Of a stretch of 64,000 bases of DNA, positions 1-9,826 are shown piece by piece. The position numbers were made by a program, and so were the translations under genes. Source of the DNA: Usnea hakonensis (Eukaryota; Ascomycota; Lecanoromycetes; Lecanorales; Parmeliaceae). The notes beneath the pieces are model-generated. The model saw only the letters and a list, made by a program, of their open reading frames with translations. It made no database searches and was not told where the DNA came from. The stretch covers positions 1-64,000 of the forward strand of contig BLJB01000222.1 in NCBI GenBank assembly GCA_013423325.1. The letters are read 5' to 3'. Each line of letters opens with the position of its first letter. Position 1 is the stretch's first letter.

Positions 1-674
1 TTGAAGCCTTCCGGAGTTGGTTTACTCGGAATATTCACGATCTCTTTGGCACGGCCCATGAACCGTTGAATAGTCTTATCTACGGCCAAGTGTGTGCCGG
101 CTTTCCAGTACTTTTTGAAGGCCTCTTGGAGGTGTGTACTTAGTGGTTCTAGTTTGTCAAATGTGGTCTCTTTTTGGCCTGGTTTCAGAGGCTTTAAGAC
201 ATGAAAGAACCTGTCAATCTGTTGCCATCTCTTAAGACCCATATGATTCAAGACTTGGTGATATATCGGCCTATTCAATAGATCCGTATTCCAAAAGTCG
301 CTGATACTAGACTCTATATGTAGGCCCATCCAAATAGATACTCCTAGGAAGGCTCGGAATTCGCTAATAGTAGTAGGAATCCAGGCACGAGAATGAGGTT
401 TTTTTGGCCCAGAATACAAGTAGGCATACTCATTTGTATGCCGAACAAGTGTTTCCAGTATTGATTCAGTGAAAAAGAGGCTGAAAATCGTATAAGGATC
501 ATTGGGAGTAGTGTCAGGTAGGAGTCCATAGCCATGAGTAAATGGCTTCTTAATTGGTAGGGGTTTGTATTTGGGTAATGGCTTTGGCTTTGGGGGAGGC
601 TCTTTCGGGGCCTTTTCTGGCTGTGGATCCTTCCTAACATGATCTATATCATTTGACACTTTGTTACGAGGCAT
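1..674 (-). mobile_element. piggyBac-type transposase, N-terminal 224 codons (runs off left edge)
   Basis: The minus strand is open from an ATG at 674 to the window edge. It begins MPRNKVSND, followed by a proline/lysine-rich stretch. It then enters a region typical of the DDE_Tnp_1_7 (piggyBac) family: DFWNTDLLNRPIYH, GLKRWQQIDRFFH, FKKYWKAGTHLAVDKTIQRF and the downstream MGRAKEIVNIP. The Asp of LAVDKTIQ is at the position of the first catalytic Asp of the family; the other catalytic acidic residues would lie outside the window. No stop or frameshift is seen in the visible part, so the element may be young. Transposases of this class cut and paste DNA at TTAA sites. I could not identify the terminal inverted repeat or a TTAA flank; the only TTAA between the ATG and the next gene is near 740. 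The family call is firm, the element boundary is not. Confidence 0.85.
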
Positions 675-791
675 TGCTATTCCCAATTGGGCCTGATTAT
701 GGCCTGATTTGGTAATTGGTGTTGGGAAACGCGTTGTTTTTAAAAGTTCGCGATTTTTGGAGAGTAGGGCTGAACCCCTGAATATTGAACC

Positions 792-2228
792 GTGCCAATC
801 CATGGGATAGGGGTCGTGCTCGGTACAATTGCAGCGGCGTCAGCGGCTGGACCTGTCGGTTGGATTTTTGGTCTTGCATTAGGGACGCTTTTCGCCATAC
901 TACCTAATATCTGGAACAAACCGCACACTGCAAGTATAAGCGACAAGCAAGCTATCGTGCAATACAGATTTTTCGGCGACAGCACGCATACTGGAAACGA
1001 AAAATGCCAAAGCTTGGGAAACCAGAATTGTACCGCAGTGTACGGACCTGGAGTGCTTTCACTCGTCTTCGGATGGGAAAATTTTGACTCAATAGCTTTC
1101 CTCATCCAGTACAACAAGGGCTACCCCATAACACTACCCGAGTTAGCCAGCTACTTCTATAACATCGACGATCCAGCCAACAAGGGAAAGGGAGACGGCT
1201 CCGATCAGATCGCCACTCTCAAATGTAACAATGCGAAGGGTACGGCCAACGCCTTTGGCGGATGGGAGGGCTCCGATCCAGGTATCTGTTCAAAGCCGTC
1301 ATTCGCTCTCAACAGAGCCCTGATCACACTCCCCGTACTCAATGAGACTGCCGACAAGATCTACACGCGAATCATTCCAAATCCAGGAGGTGATTGCAAG
1401 CTTATCAACAACGCGGCCACGGACTTGAACATTCCTGAATACAACTTGACAATTAGAGGCTCGCCAGTGGCAATCGCTTGCAATGTCTCCGCGTCTGAAG
1501 TCATCGATGGGAACATTGTTCCTATAGGTCCAACGAACAACCAAACACCCACCAATGTCTCTTCTGCCAACAGTTCGACGGATGGCCTAGCCGGCCACCA
1601 GCTCTCAGTCCCAGCGCCAACACCATTCGCAGCGCTCCTCAACTCCACGAGCGCCCTCTGCTTAAACGGTCAAGGCGGCGTCCTGTGCCTTCCCAACGGC
1701 ACCTACGATGTCCAAAAAGGAAGTCTGGGCTTCACTCTCAGTGAGATTGATACTTTGACTATGCCTGCCGGCTCCTCGATGAGATGGTGGGAGATTGGCC
1801 CATCCATGCCGCATTCTGGACCCAGTAAAACACTGCACGCGTTCGCACAGAACCAGACCGCCGACAACAAATTTTTCGCCAAAAGTATGGCTAGTTTATC
1901 CTTCCAGTGGAATGCTTCTGTACCAGATGTACCCACACCGCCCGTCATCTGCCTTTTCACCTCAACCAACTACCAGGGCGACGTGAGATGCTATGGCCCC
2001 GGCGGCGGACCCTTGGAATCGGACATTGTGAATAGGACGCAATCGATTGCGGTACACGGCAATGCGACGGCGACGATCTACGCGCAGGAATACGGGGACG
2101 CGGGAGGCGAGACCGTGACTGCTGACGTAAAGGATCTGACCGACCAGGTTTACGGGGAGAGCAATTTCAATCAGAAGATGGTGGCGTTGAGAGTTTGTGA
2201 TGGATCTTGTGCCGCCGGGCAGGCGTAA
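792..2228 (+). CDS. secreted-type protein with C-terminal beta/gamma-crystallin-like region, 5' end missing
   Basis: An open frame of 478 codons bounded upstream by a TGA at 786, with no ATG in its first 300 codons. The real start must be in an upstream exon or has been lost. An acceptor-like ATAG at 807-810 could begin the exon at GVVLGTIAAAS. The N-terminal part carries a glycine/alanine-rich hydrophobic segment (GPVGWIFGLALGTLFAIL), then a Cys- and Asn-glycosylation-rich central part. The last 100 residues contain VICLFTSTNYQGDVRCYG and IAVHGNATATIYAQEYG, which look like the strands and Tyr corner of a beta/gamma-crystallin-type Greek-key fold. Many NxS/T sites and paired cysteines suggest secretion. 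The 5' end abuts the piggyBac element on the opposite strand, so truncation by insertion is likely. I do not recognise the N-terminal domain. Confidence 0.6.
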   Translation: MPIHGIGVVLGTIAAASAAGPVGWIFGLALGTLFAILPNIWNKPHTASISDKQAIVQYRFFGDSTHTGNEKCQSLGNQNCTAVYGPGVLSLVFGWENFDSIAFLIQYNKGYPITLPELASYFYNIDDPANKGKGDGSDQIATLKCNNAKGTANAFGGWEGSDPGICSKPSFALNRALITLPVLNETADKIYTRIIPNPGGDCKLINNAATDLNIPEYNLTIRGSPVAIACNVSASEVIDGNIVPIGPTNNQTPTNVSSANSSTDGLAGHQLSVPAPTPFAALLNSTSALCLNGQGGVLCLPNGTYDVQKGSLGFTLSEIDTLTMPAGSSMRWWEIGPSMPHSGPSKTLHAFAQNQTADNKFFAKSMASLSFQWNASVPDVPTPPVICLFTSTNYQGDVRCYGPGGGPLESDIVNRTQSIAVHGNATATIYAQEYGDAGGETVTADVKDLTDQVYGESNFNQKMVALRVCDGSCAAGQA

Positions 2229-4766
2229 AGCCTTAGCCACTAATGTTGGAATTTTCTGACTGATTTGAATTTGATATCCTAAAGAACCTATTCTCCCACT
2301 CAAATTATTAATTGGGAGAGAAAAAAAACTTTAAAGCTAGGAAATTAAAAAAAAAAACATCAAATTCAAACCAAACCTACCAAATCTCCAAAATTCGTTG
2401 TGTTATTTTTACACTCCTTCCAGAATCTTCGTCGACCCAGCCACTCTAACTCGACCGGCAACTAAGGTACCTTAAGCTAGGTATATACTTAAGTACCTAA
2501 CCTAAGCACCTAGTCCAACCAGCCGATCGATCTGAAACGCGCGCCGCCCCCGAACCCCCAAAAACTTTTAAGCAGGCTGCCGGTACTTCATCGAACATGG
2601 CGCGCATCAAATTCGGCTTGCTCCATCCATCGCGCGAATCAAAGACCGTACTTGACCACTTATGAATCCACAATCCCCAATCGTAAGGGAGTGGTGAGTC
2701 AAGTCAATTTCCCCATCACGCGCTTTTCACGATGAGTGGTTGAGTGAGTGGGTGGGTCTCATACGTTGCGCAAAAGCTGAGGTCTGAGAGAGGAGAGAGG
2801 GTAAGGGGTATGGGAATGAAGGACTTGAGCTACGTACGGTGAGGACTAGTGGGTACGAAACAGGTTGGCCATGCTGCCTGTGACTGCCAAGGTACACACA
2901 GTAGAGAGGTAAGCCTTAGTTGAGATATGTGGATCGAGAGGCCTTGTTCACGACCAATCTATCGATCGTGGTCCAGTCACGTCATATGCGACATGATGGC
3001 GCTCCGTTTCCTCTCTTCCTTTCGATCACGAGACTCGGGAAGCATGTCAGAATGCTTGAAGTATTTGTGGTATGAACGAACGAACAAAACGGATGGGGCT
3101 GTGCAAAGATACTGTATTTGATGTTCGAGTCTAGATCTCGCGAGGGAGGTAAGAAAGATGAGTGGACTCAATCTGGTTTCATCAGATAGGATGGAGATGG
3201 CACAGGGTGCGAACTTTGATCCTATCTGTCCTGCGTCGTATGGACCTGTGCTACGTACTTCTTTCCTTGGTGTCTTCCTTGTGACATTGTTCCAGGCACC
3301 CAACTGCATGAATAAATTCTCAAAAGGCACGGAGACCACAGCCGGCAATATGGACCACTGCGGGCGAAGACACATAGAGGATATCGCTTGCACGCACTAG
3401 TACTAAGTGTGCTTTATCGTTGGCTGGAATCTGGACTCCAATAAACAAAACTTGGTCCCCCCACTCCTCGGATATAGCGTCATTCGCTTTTGTCTGATGG
3501 ATTCCGATCATCTGAATCCATTCGCCTCATTTTTTCAGCAAATTTGCGGTCGGAGAATAGCTTCCCAAATTCCAAAGGGACTCATTTCGAGAGACTTTCA
3601 CATTGCATGGATGTACCGGCCTCTTCCGACTTCATAAGGCACAGCTCTGCCATGAGATTGCTGTCGCTACCTCGCTATCAATACCCTACTATCATTATCG
3701 CGAGCCATGAGGGCATGGAACAGCTACTTTATCTGCTAAACATACTTTGTTACATGATGCCGTGACAGCTACACACGGATTGGATTTTATCCGAGACGTT
3801 GTCTTTGTGGTAGCATTCTGTGTGGTTGTAAATACACATGAAATACAACATACCTAGATTTAGGTGCGACATGCGAAACCCGTCACGTGATGACGCGCCT
3901 ACTCGTACAATTACGCGTTTAAGGCTAAAGCAATCTCGCTATCTGAATGGCTGAGAACACTTTCGTGCCGTTTTCGACGAAGAGGGCACATTTGGATCAC
4001 ACATCTTTAAAGATATATGTTTGATTGCTCGACAATTGTACAATGGTTGTGAAACTGATACATTGATTTTGGGACGCGTGAAAGCGTGTTGATGCTTCTT
4101 ACCGTCAATGCACGACCTTACTGTTGCATCTTTCTGTCCAATTCTCCTACAAAACACCCTGCATACTTCTGCATCACAAGCAACACTGTTGAAACGAGCG
4201 CGATCTCAATTCGATTTCTTATTATAAAATTTCTTCTTAGAGGCTCGCGCATTGAGGAGGTGTAGTATCCACAGAACAGAGCCACTTCGAACCAAACATT
4301 TTGAGAAGAGGGACAGGAAGGAAAAAGAGATCAAACCGTAACAATGCAACCCTGCATCAGCGAGAAGTGTACTGCTATTCTTATCTGTGGCTCAGCGACG
4401 CTCTACTGCACCTCTTAAAGCCACATGACAGCGCTGTGCCGTTAGGCTGCAGTAGAGCGGGCTCCTTGCGCCAATCATGCTCAATGAAAATACAGCTATC
4501 GAAACCCCACCACACCTTCTTTTATGAAAGGATCGCGAACCTAGCGCGAGTGTGATGGGGCAGTGTCAGGCTACGCCTGCGAGATGTGGCTGAATTCAGT
4601 GTGCGAGACTGGAATTCGGAGCGCAGCAGTCACCACGTTTTGATATAAGACTGGCTTGGGACGTGAGAGATGGACCGTTTGACGCTGTGGTTGTTGATAC
4701 GACAAGTTCGTTTTTCGAGGATTGATTCAGGACCTCATCCTTTTGGCCCCTTTGAACACCTGCGAC
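2229..4766. other. intergenic, no gene recognised
   Basis: About 2.5 kb without a convincing gene. Short open frames here (for example 2927-3121, 3158-3400 and 3490-3765) have no recognisable domain and no consistent splice signals. Two A-runs lie just after the crystallin-like gene (2322-2360). A cluster of degenerate ACCTAAG/CTTAGGT-like words occurs at 2465-2515, a motif type common in ascomycete intergenic DNA. Confidence 0.5.
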
Positions 4767-5801
4767 ATGCCACTTCCTCTATGGTCACCGAGTGAGGTGC
4801 TTCAACTCGACCCTAACTCCTCCGGCTTCACATGTATCGGCTACGCTCCGTCTAAAGGACGCCGCTGTCACAATCCCATCGCAAGTGCCAACCGCCAGGC
4901 GGCTGCGAATATATTAAGGGAGATGTCCATGCTTGATCCTCACTCCAAAAGACTCGACAAAAGACTGGAGGAGCTAGCCCCCCGCCTTCTTTGCCAGAGA
5001 TGGCACCAGAATCAAGCAGCAGATATGAAGGCACTATGGCGCCGGGAAATCGACAGACACCACCCTGCAACAGTCCGCATAGAGCGGTACACGGTCGTCT
5101 ACGCGCCTTCAGTGTCGCCACCGTCTACATTGGTTCGAACTAGAGCAAAACCTCCTACAACAGGCCAAACCACATCTTCAGTGGCACACTCCCCTGTTCA
5201 GATGTTCGCCTCAGACCCTCCACCGGTAGCCCCGATTACAGAACCGACAACGACAACGCGAAGAAGCAATATCCCAAACAGATACGATCCACCGCAGCCA
5301 ATAGTCCCCAATCCTACCCCCTCAACTCAGCCCCACTCCACACTACAAGCAAGAAATCCTCCACCACAACCCACCTCCCCACCTCCATCCCCCCTCCCCG
5401 AACCCACCCACAACACACCAGCTCCAGCCCCCCCCTCCCAAGAAACCCTCACAACCACCGCAGAATCACCACCACAACATGAAACCCCACCCCCTGAACC
5501 TATCCCATCCCCAACCCAAAACCTCAAACCACACGAAGAAGAGCCCCCCACCCGCAGACCCCTAGAACCCGACTGCCCCATCTGCTGTGAGGAGCTCAGC
5601 GCCGATGATGCGAGTGTGTGGTGTAAAGCGCAGTGTGGGCAGAACTTCCATAAGGGTTGTATGGAGACTTGGCATGGGTTTCAAGAGGTGAAGGGGAGGA
5701 AGAGGGCGTGTCCGTATTGGTAAGTGCTGTCGCTGGGGAGGGGATGTGTGGGGTTTTGCTGACTGGTGGGGATTTTTAGTCGTGCGGAGTGGGTCGGGTG
5801 A
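4767..5801 (+). CDS. RING-finger protein with proline-rich linker
   Basis: Two exons, 4767-5719 and 5780-5801, separated by a 60 nt intron (GTAAGT...TTTTTAG). I chose the ATG at 4767 because no upstream in-frame ATG exists. The N-terminal 110 residues hold a fungal-specific conserved block (CIGYAPSKGRRCHNPIA, then ANRQAAANILREMS and LAPRLLCQRWHQNQ). A long Pro/Thr-rich linker of low complexity follows. The C-terminus is a RING: CPICCEEL, VWCKAQCGQNFHKGC, METW and, across the splice, ACPYCRAEWVG-stop. Splicing supplies the final Cys of the CPxC pair, which confirms the intron. RING domains bind two zinc ions and usually act as E3 ubiquitin ligases; the substrate cannot be told. The N-terminal block is shared by many uncharacterised ascomycete proteins. 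Confidence 0.85.
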
Positions 5802-6680
5802 TTGGGGTTTGGGTGAAAGGGGGGATGGGGATGGGGATGGGGATGGTGTGGCGGGGGGAGGGGGTGTTGGTGGGGGGGTGGGATTTGGGGGTTTATAGGA
5901 AATATTTGGGGTGATGAATAGCGAGCGTGGAGGTGGTAGATGGTGGGGATCATTCTGCGCTGAAAGCTAGGGTTATGATGATTACTTTATGTTTATGTTT
6001 GTGATGAATAATCTGTAACGAGAACATATCCCTTATGTAGAACCCATCAATGAACCCACCATTACAAACTTTATCACTAATCCCATCACCATCCCATAAA
6101 GTTGTACCTCCCCCCCCCTTCACCCCCAAAAATCAAACATCAAAACCAGAATATCCAACCCATCCCCTTTCCCTGCCCTCACCCTTCACATCACAATCCA
6201 TAACGCATTCCAATGCACACCTAGGGTGGTTGTAGTACTAGTTGAGCTATCTTATCTCTGTGCTAAAGGGTAGGTTAAACAGTGATCTGAGAGGGTATGT
6301 GTGGGGTTTTGGTTATGGTGCTGGGAGGGTTTGGATTGGGGGATGGAGAGAGTGGGTGGGGGTCAGGGGGGATGTGTATGTATGCAGGAGAGGGTAAGGA
6401 GAGATGGGAAGGGGGGTGGATTGAGTGAAGAGTGAGAAGGGGTATGTGTGTGCTTTTCATAGTACAAGTACGCTGTCTTCTGCTGTGGCGATGCCTGAAG
6501 ACTGATCCACCCGTGCATGCATGCATGAGAGAACTTATGGTGTTTTGGAATCGTGGTTTCGATCTGTGGTTAAAGAGTATCGGAAGGGGAATAATGCGGT
6601 GTATGGAATCTCGAAAGCCCCCGGTTCTAAGTTGGGGTTTTCTAGCACACAGAGCTACTGTCGTCAGATCCTATCGCTCA
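5802..6680. other. intergenic, G-rich on + strand
   Basis: No gene recognised. The + strand is strongly G-rich at 5815-5900, with four consecutive GGGGAT units followed by further G-runs, a good potential G-quadruplex. C-rich patches follow at 6100-6180 and G-rich ones again at 6300-6420. Open frames here are compositional. Confidence 0.5.
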
Positions 6681-6684
6681 TGTG

Positions 6685-8421
6685 CACTCGCTGTTTTTCC
6701 CATCCTAGTAGACGGCATGGTTCGCTTTATACATGGCGTGCAAACCATCAAATGGTACCGGCGGTATCGCGCTAGACTTCAAGACTACGCCGACGTCATA
6801 GGAGCCCAAAGCATCTGGTATCAAGACACCTTGGAGGAGTTACTGATGGATATTGTCCAAAATGAAGAAGAGCTGGAAGCACTGATAGCCCATCCCACTG
6901 GAGCCATCTGGGAAAATCCCAAATACGGACAAAAGTTGAAACAACGATTCGGCCGCTCTCATGAAGTGCATCTGAGACAGTCGGAAAAGATAGTGAAAGC
7001 CCTGCTCTCGATGCGTGAGGATCTGGGAATCGACTCCTTGGGCAAGGTTGGTACCCCGTTTTGCTCAATTTGTTATCGCCGCTGGAGGCTAAAGTGAGAG
7101 TCTTCAATAGATTCTTCCCAATGGCTCCTCGAGACTCGACCGTGAGATGAAAAGGATCAAAGTCACTTTATCGAAAAATGTCAACAAAGAAACCCTATCG
7201 GTCATTGTCAAGGCCAACAAAGACCTTCGACAAATCACACACCAGAACATCTATTTGGAGTCCAGCCGCCAAATATGCCGCGTGAAGCGACCGTTGACTG
7301 AGTTGAAGCTCATAAGTAGGCATACTGCGAGCCTCCATCACGTCTTAATTAGTGAAAAGGCCTGGAAATGTAGCTGCAGAATGCTTCATATGGCTAGCCT
7401 CCGACTAGAGTCATGACCTGATGCTCTCGGAGCAGTCAATCATGACCCTATAACGAAGGTGAAGTTCCAGATCCTGTTTTCCACCCGTCAGGAGAGAGGG
7501 CACTTAGTGGGTGGCTTCCCAGTCGCACAAAGTTGAAGTTATACCATCATTAGATAATGATAACGGAGTTCCCACTGGCGTAGGACCGCGAGCTTCGGCT
7601 GGTGTCGTCAGATTCCAACCAAATTCACGTAATACCACGACGGCTGACGTCCTGCCGTGCCCTGCAATTTACCACGACTGCGAGTCGATTTCGGACATAT
7701 GTAGTACAGTATGTGCGGCTCATGGGTCAAACAAGCTCATAGGGTTCCTGGTGGATGAACAGGACGAGAAGCACAAGCATTATATATACAAAGTTGACAC
7801 CGTCATCGGTCCTGATATTCGATCAATGTCGCTCGGTGATCTCCTGAGTTGTTCTGGTCAGAAGTCAGCGACCGCCCCACTCTCAAGAAAAGACTGTCTT
7901 CAGATAGCAGTGACGCTTGCATCGAGTTTCCTTCAACTGGAGGGAACGTCGTGGTTCCAATCACATTGGAGCAGCACAGACATTTCTTTCCACGAAAAAG
8001 GCAACCAGACAAGTCATCTAAGCTACTTGTATCCTCATCTGTCATGGAAGCGCTGCATGACTGATATCAACATTGCCCCTTTCGACCACTTATTATCTCG
8101 ATTGTTTGGGATCCGCAGCGAGGTTCTTTTTGCCCTTGGCCTAACGTCGATCGAGATTTGCTTCGGGAAAGTACTAGCAAATTTGCGCGAGCCAGAAGAC
8201 GGAGATCCAGACGATCCAGCCTCGACAGTGAGAATGGCAGAGAGGTTGTGTATCAGCCATTCGATGTGCGGCAGATGAGTCTTGACAACGAGGAGTTGCA
8301 ACAGAAGGTATTTGAGGGTGTTGTCGTCCCTCTCAATGATGATCTGTCAAGATGCCAAAAGCTATGTCAGCCATTCCAGGAGAAGGATTGCCACAATCAA
8401 CAGCGTATGGAGCTATTATAG
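6685..8421 (+). pseudogene. decayed DUF7580-family gene
   Basis: Reads as a broken paralogue of the intact gene at 9827-11732. The N-terminal part (LAVFPILVDGMVRFIHGVQTI, then YQDTLEELLMDIVQNEEEL) aligns residue for residue with the intact copy. An intron-like break follows near 7047, and the middle part resumes at ILPNGSSRLDREMKRIKVTL. The first certain lesion is an in-frame TGA at 7414-7416, where the intact copy has Pro-Arg after SLRLE. The C-terminal part continues in another frame (CESISDICSTVCAAHGSNK, SRKDCLQIAVTLASSFLQLEG). A second frame change near 8247, plus loss of about 25 residues relative to the intact copy, precedes SLDNEELQQKVFEG. No clean ATG matching MSGIEAAG is present. DUF7580 proteins are fungal-specific, of unknown biochemical role, and frequent in accessory regions. 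Confidence 0.8.
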
Positions 8422-8799
8422 TGATCCAAGAAACATTTCATACTGAAGTGAGCTTTGTGTCTGAAATGCGACGGGAGAGGAATAGAGCAGGACAACAGGG
8501 GCTGTGAGCATCTAAGCCTTGCCCTTTCTTGATGTTGCCTGACACCTAACAAATCCAAAACAAACGCAGTCGCGGTGAACAAGGCAGTTGCTGAAAAGTA
8601 GGAATCAGGCAGCACTAGCAGATGGAGGGACGCAGTCACTGAAGATCGCCCTCCCTTTAGCGTATTAGCGGGTGCAAGAATGCCTTTTATCAACACTGTT
8701 ATCATTCAAATTTTTTTATAGGGTCGAAATCCTTAGTAAGAGACGACCAGCATTAATGTAAAGACTTTTCTATAATTCGTTATCGTTATAGAGCTATTT

Positions 8800-9115
8800 T
8801 TATAAAGTACTAAGTAATTCGATGAAAGCATAAGCCATACATACATGGCGGCTGTGAAAGAGGGACTTGATGAAGTAGATTGCGTTGCTGGATGTGTTTC
8901 GACGGATAGCAATATGAAGCGCAGTATGGCCGGAGGTGATTTGTGCGTCGATGTTCGCACCACCCGAGAGCAGTGGGGCAAAGAACAATGGAAGATCATT
9001 CTCGCTTTAAGACCACGAAGCTGCGTAATGTAACGCAGTAGTCTTGGAAATCGCCAGCATCCACTTTCGCGCCAGCTCCCAGAAGCGGTCTGATGCATGA
9101 TGAGTTGTCCACAAG
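8800..9115 (-). pseudogene. ankyrin-repeat fragment
   Basis: Two neighbouring minus-strand frames carry ankyrin signatures. One reads CIRPLLGAGAKVDAGDFQD (about 9060-9115). After a frame change at about 8996 the next reads PLLSGGANIDAQITSGHTA followed by LHIAIRR (about 8880-8985). They are consecutive repeats of one former ankyrin gene, split by a frameshift, with no start codon, no partner domain and no further repeats nearby. This is debris of a larger gene rather than an active one. Confidence 0.5.
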
Positions 9116-9359
9116 CACCGAGTATGCAGATCTTAAAGATGAATTGGCACAAATGAGAGGAGAAATTGAAAAGCTCCGACATGAAGAGCTGCTGCAAGGG
9201 GACGAGATCCTTGCACTCAAGGCCGAAGTCCGATCTTACCAGGATGAGCTGATGGTGCTGAGCAGCAAAGTCCAAAAGGTCGAAGACCAAGCGTTACAGG
9301 AGGCTTCCGCCGTGAATATCGGAAAGGAAACTCGGCTGCGACATCTGGAACGACACTAA
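9093..9359 (+). CDS. short coiled-coil ORF, possibly a gene fragment
   Basis: An 88-codon frame beginning ATG and rich in Glu/Lys/Leu heptads (ADLKDELAQMRGEIEKLRHE, then EVRSYQDELMVLSSKVQKVE), so a coiled coil is predicted. It overlaps the antisense ankyrin debris. A different frame at 9379-9732 stays open for a further 117 codons, so both could be exons of one gene, but I found no junction joining them cleanly. No family is recognised; it may be the tail of the same lost gene as the ankyrin fragment. Confidence 0.3.
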   Translation: MHDELSTSTEYADLKDELAQMRGEIEKLRHEELLQGDEILALKAEVRSYQDELMVLSSKVQKVEDQALQEASAVNIGKETRLRHLERH

Positions 9360-9826
9360 CAGCAGATGGAAAGGAGCATTGGCAAGTTCGGCTACGAGCA
9401 TCAAGACCTGGGATCTTGCTGCGCACCGTGGTCGACCAGTGGTCATTGCGTTGCTCTCCCTGACCGGCCTTATCACCGATCGTACGATCTATCCGGATCT
9501 GCACGGAGTGAGCCCAGACACCATGAAACGATGGAAGGATGTCCCTGAGATGATTGAGATCACGAGTTTCCACGCTTCGCTGCAGAGTGAGGGAAGGCTG
9601 ACAAAGGACTTTCGGGTCCCCTTTGACCGTCTAGTTGAAATGGGGAAGACCTTTGACTCCTCAATTGAGAAGACTTCGCCTCGGATTTCAGCGTCATCCT
9701 ACCCACAAGCTCGATACACCGTAAGCATCTGACGCGCGGCCCTCGTCCTCTTCCTCCCTTGTGACAGCTGCCTGTCTCTTACTTTCAGGCCTGGTATCAA
9801 CTGCGGGCGGCATTTTCTTGATAGCG

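Noticed and set aside
344..640. 98-codon minus-strand frame
   Set aside because: It is an out-of-frame shadow of the piggyBac transposase, which reads cleanly in another minus-strand frame.
3158..3765. Plus-strand frames of 60-91 codons after the crystallin-like gene
   Set aside because: No known domain, no consistent junctions, start codons mostly non-ATG.
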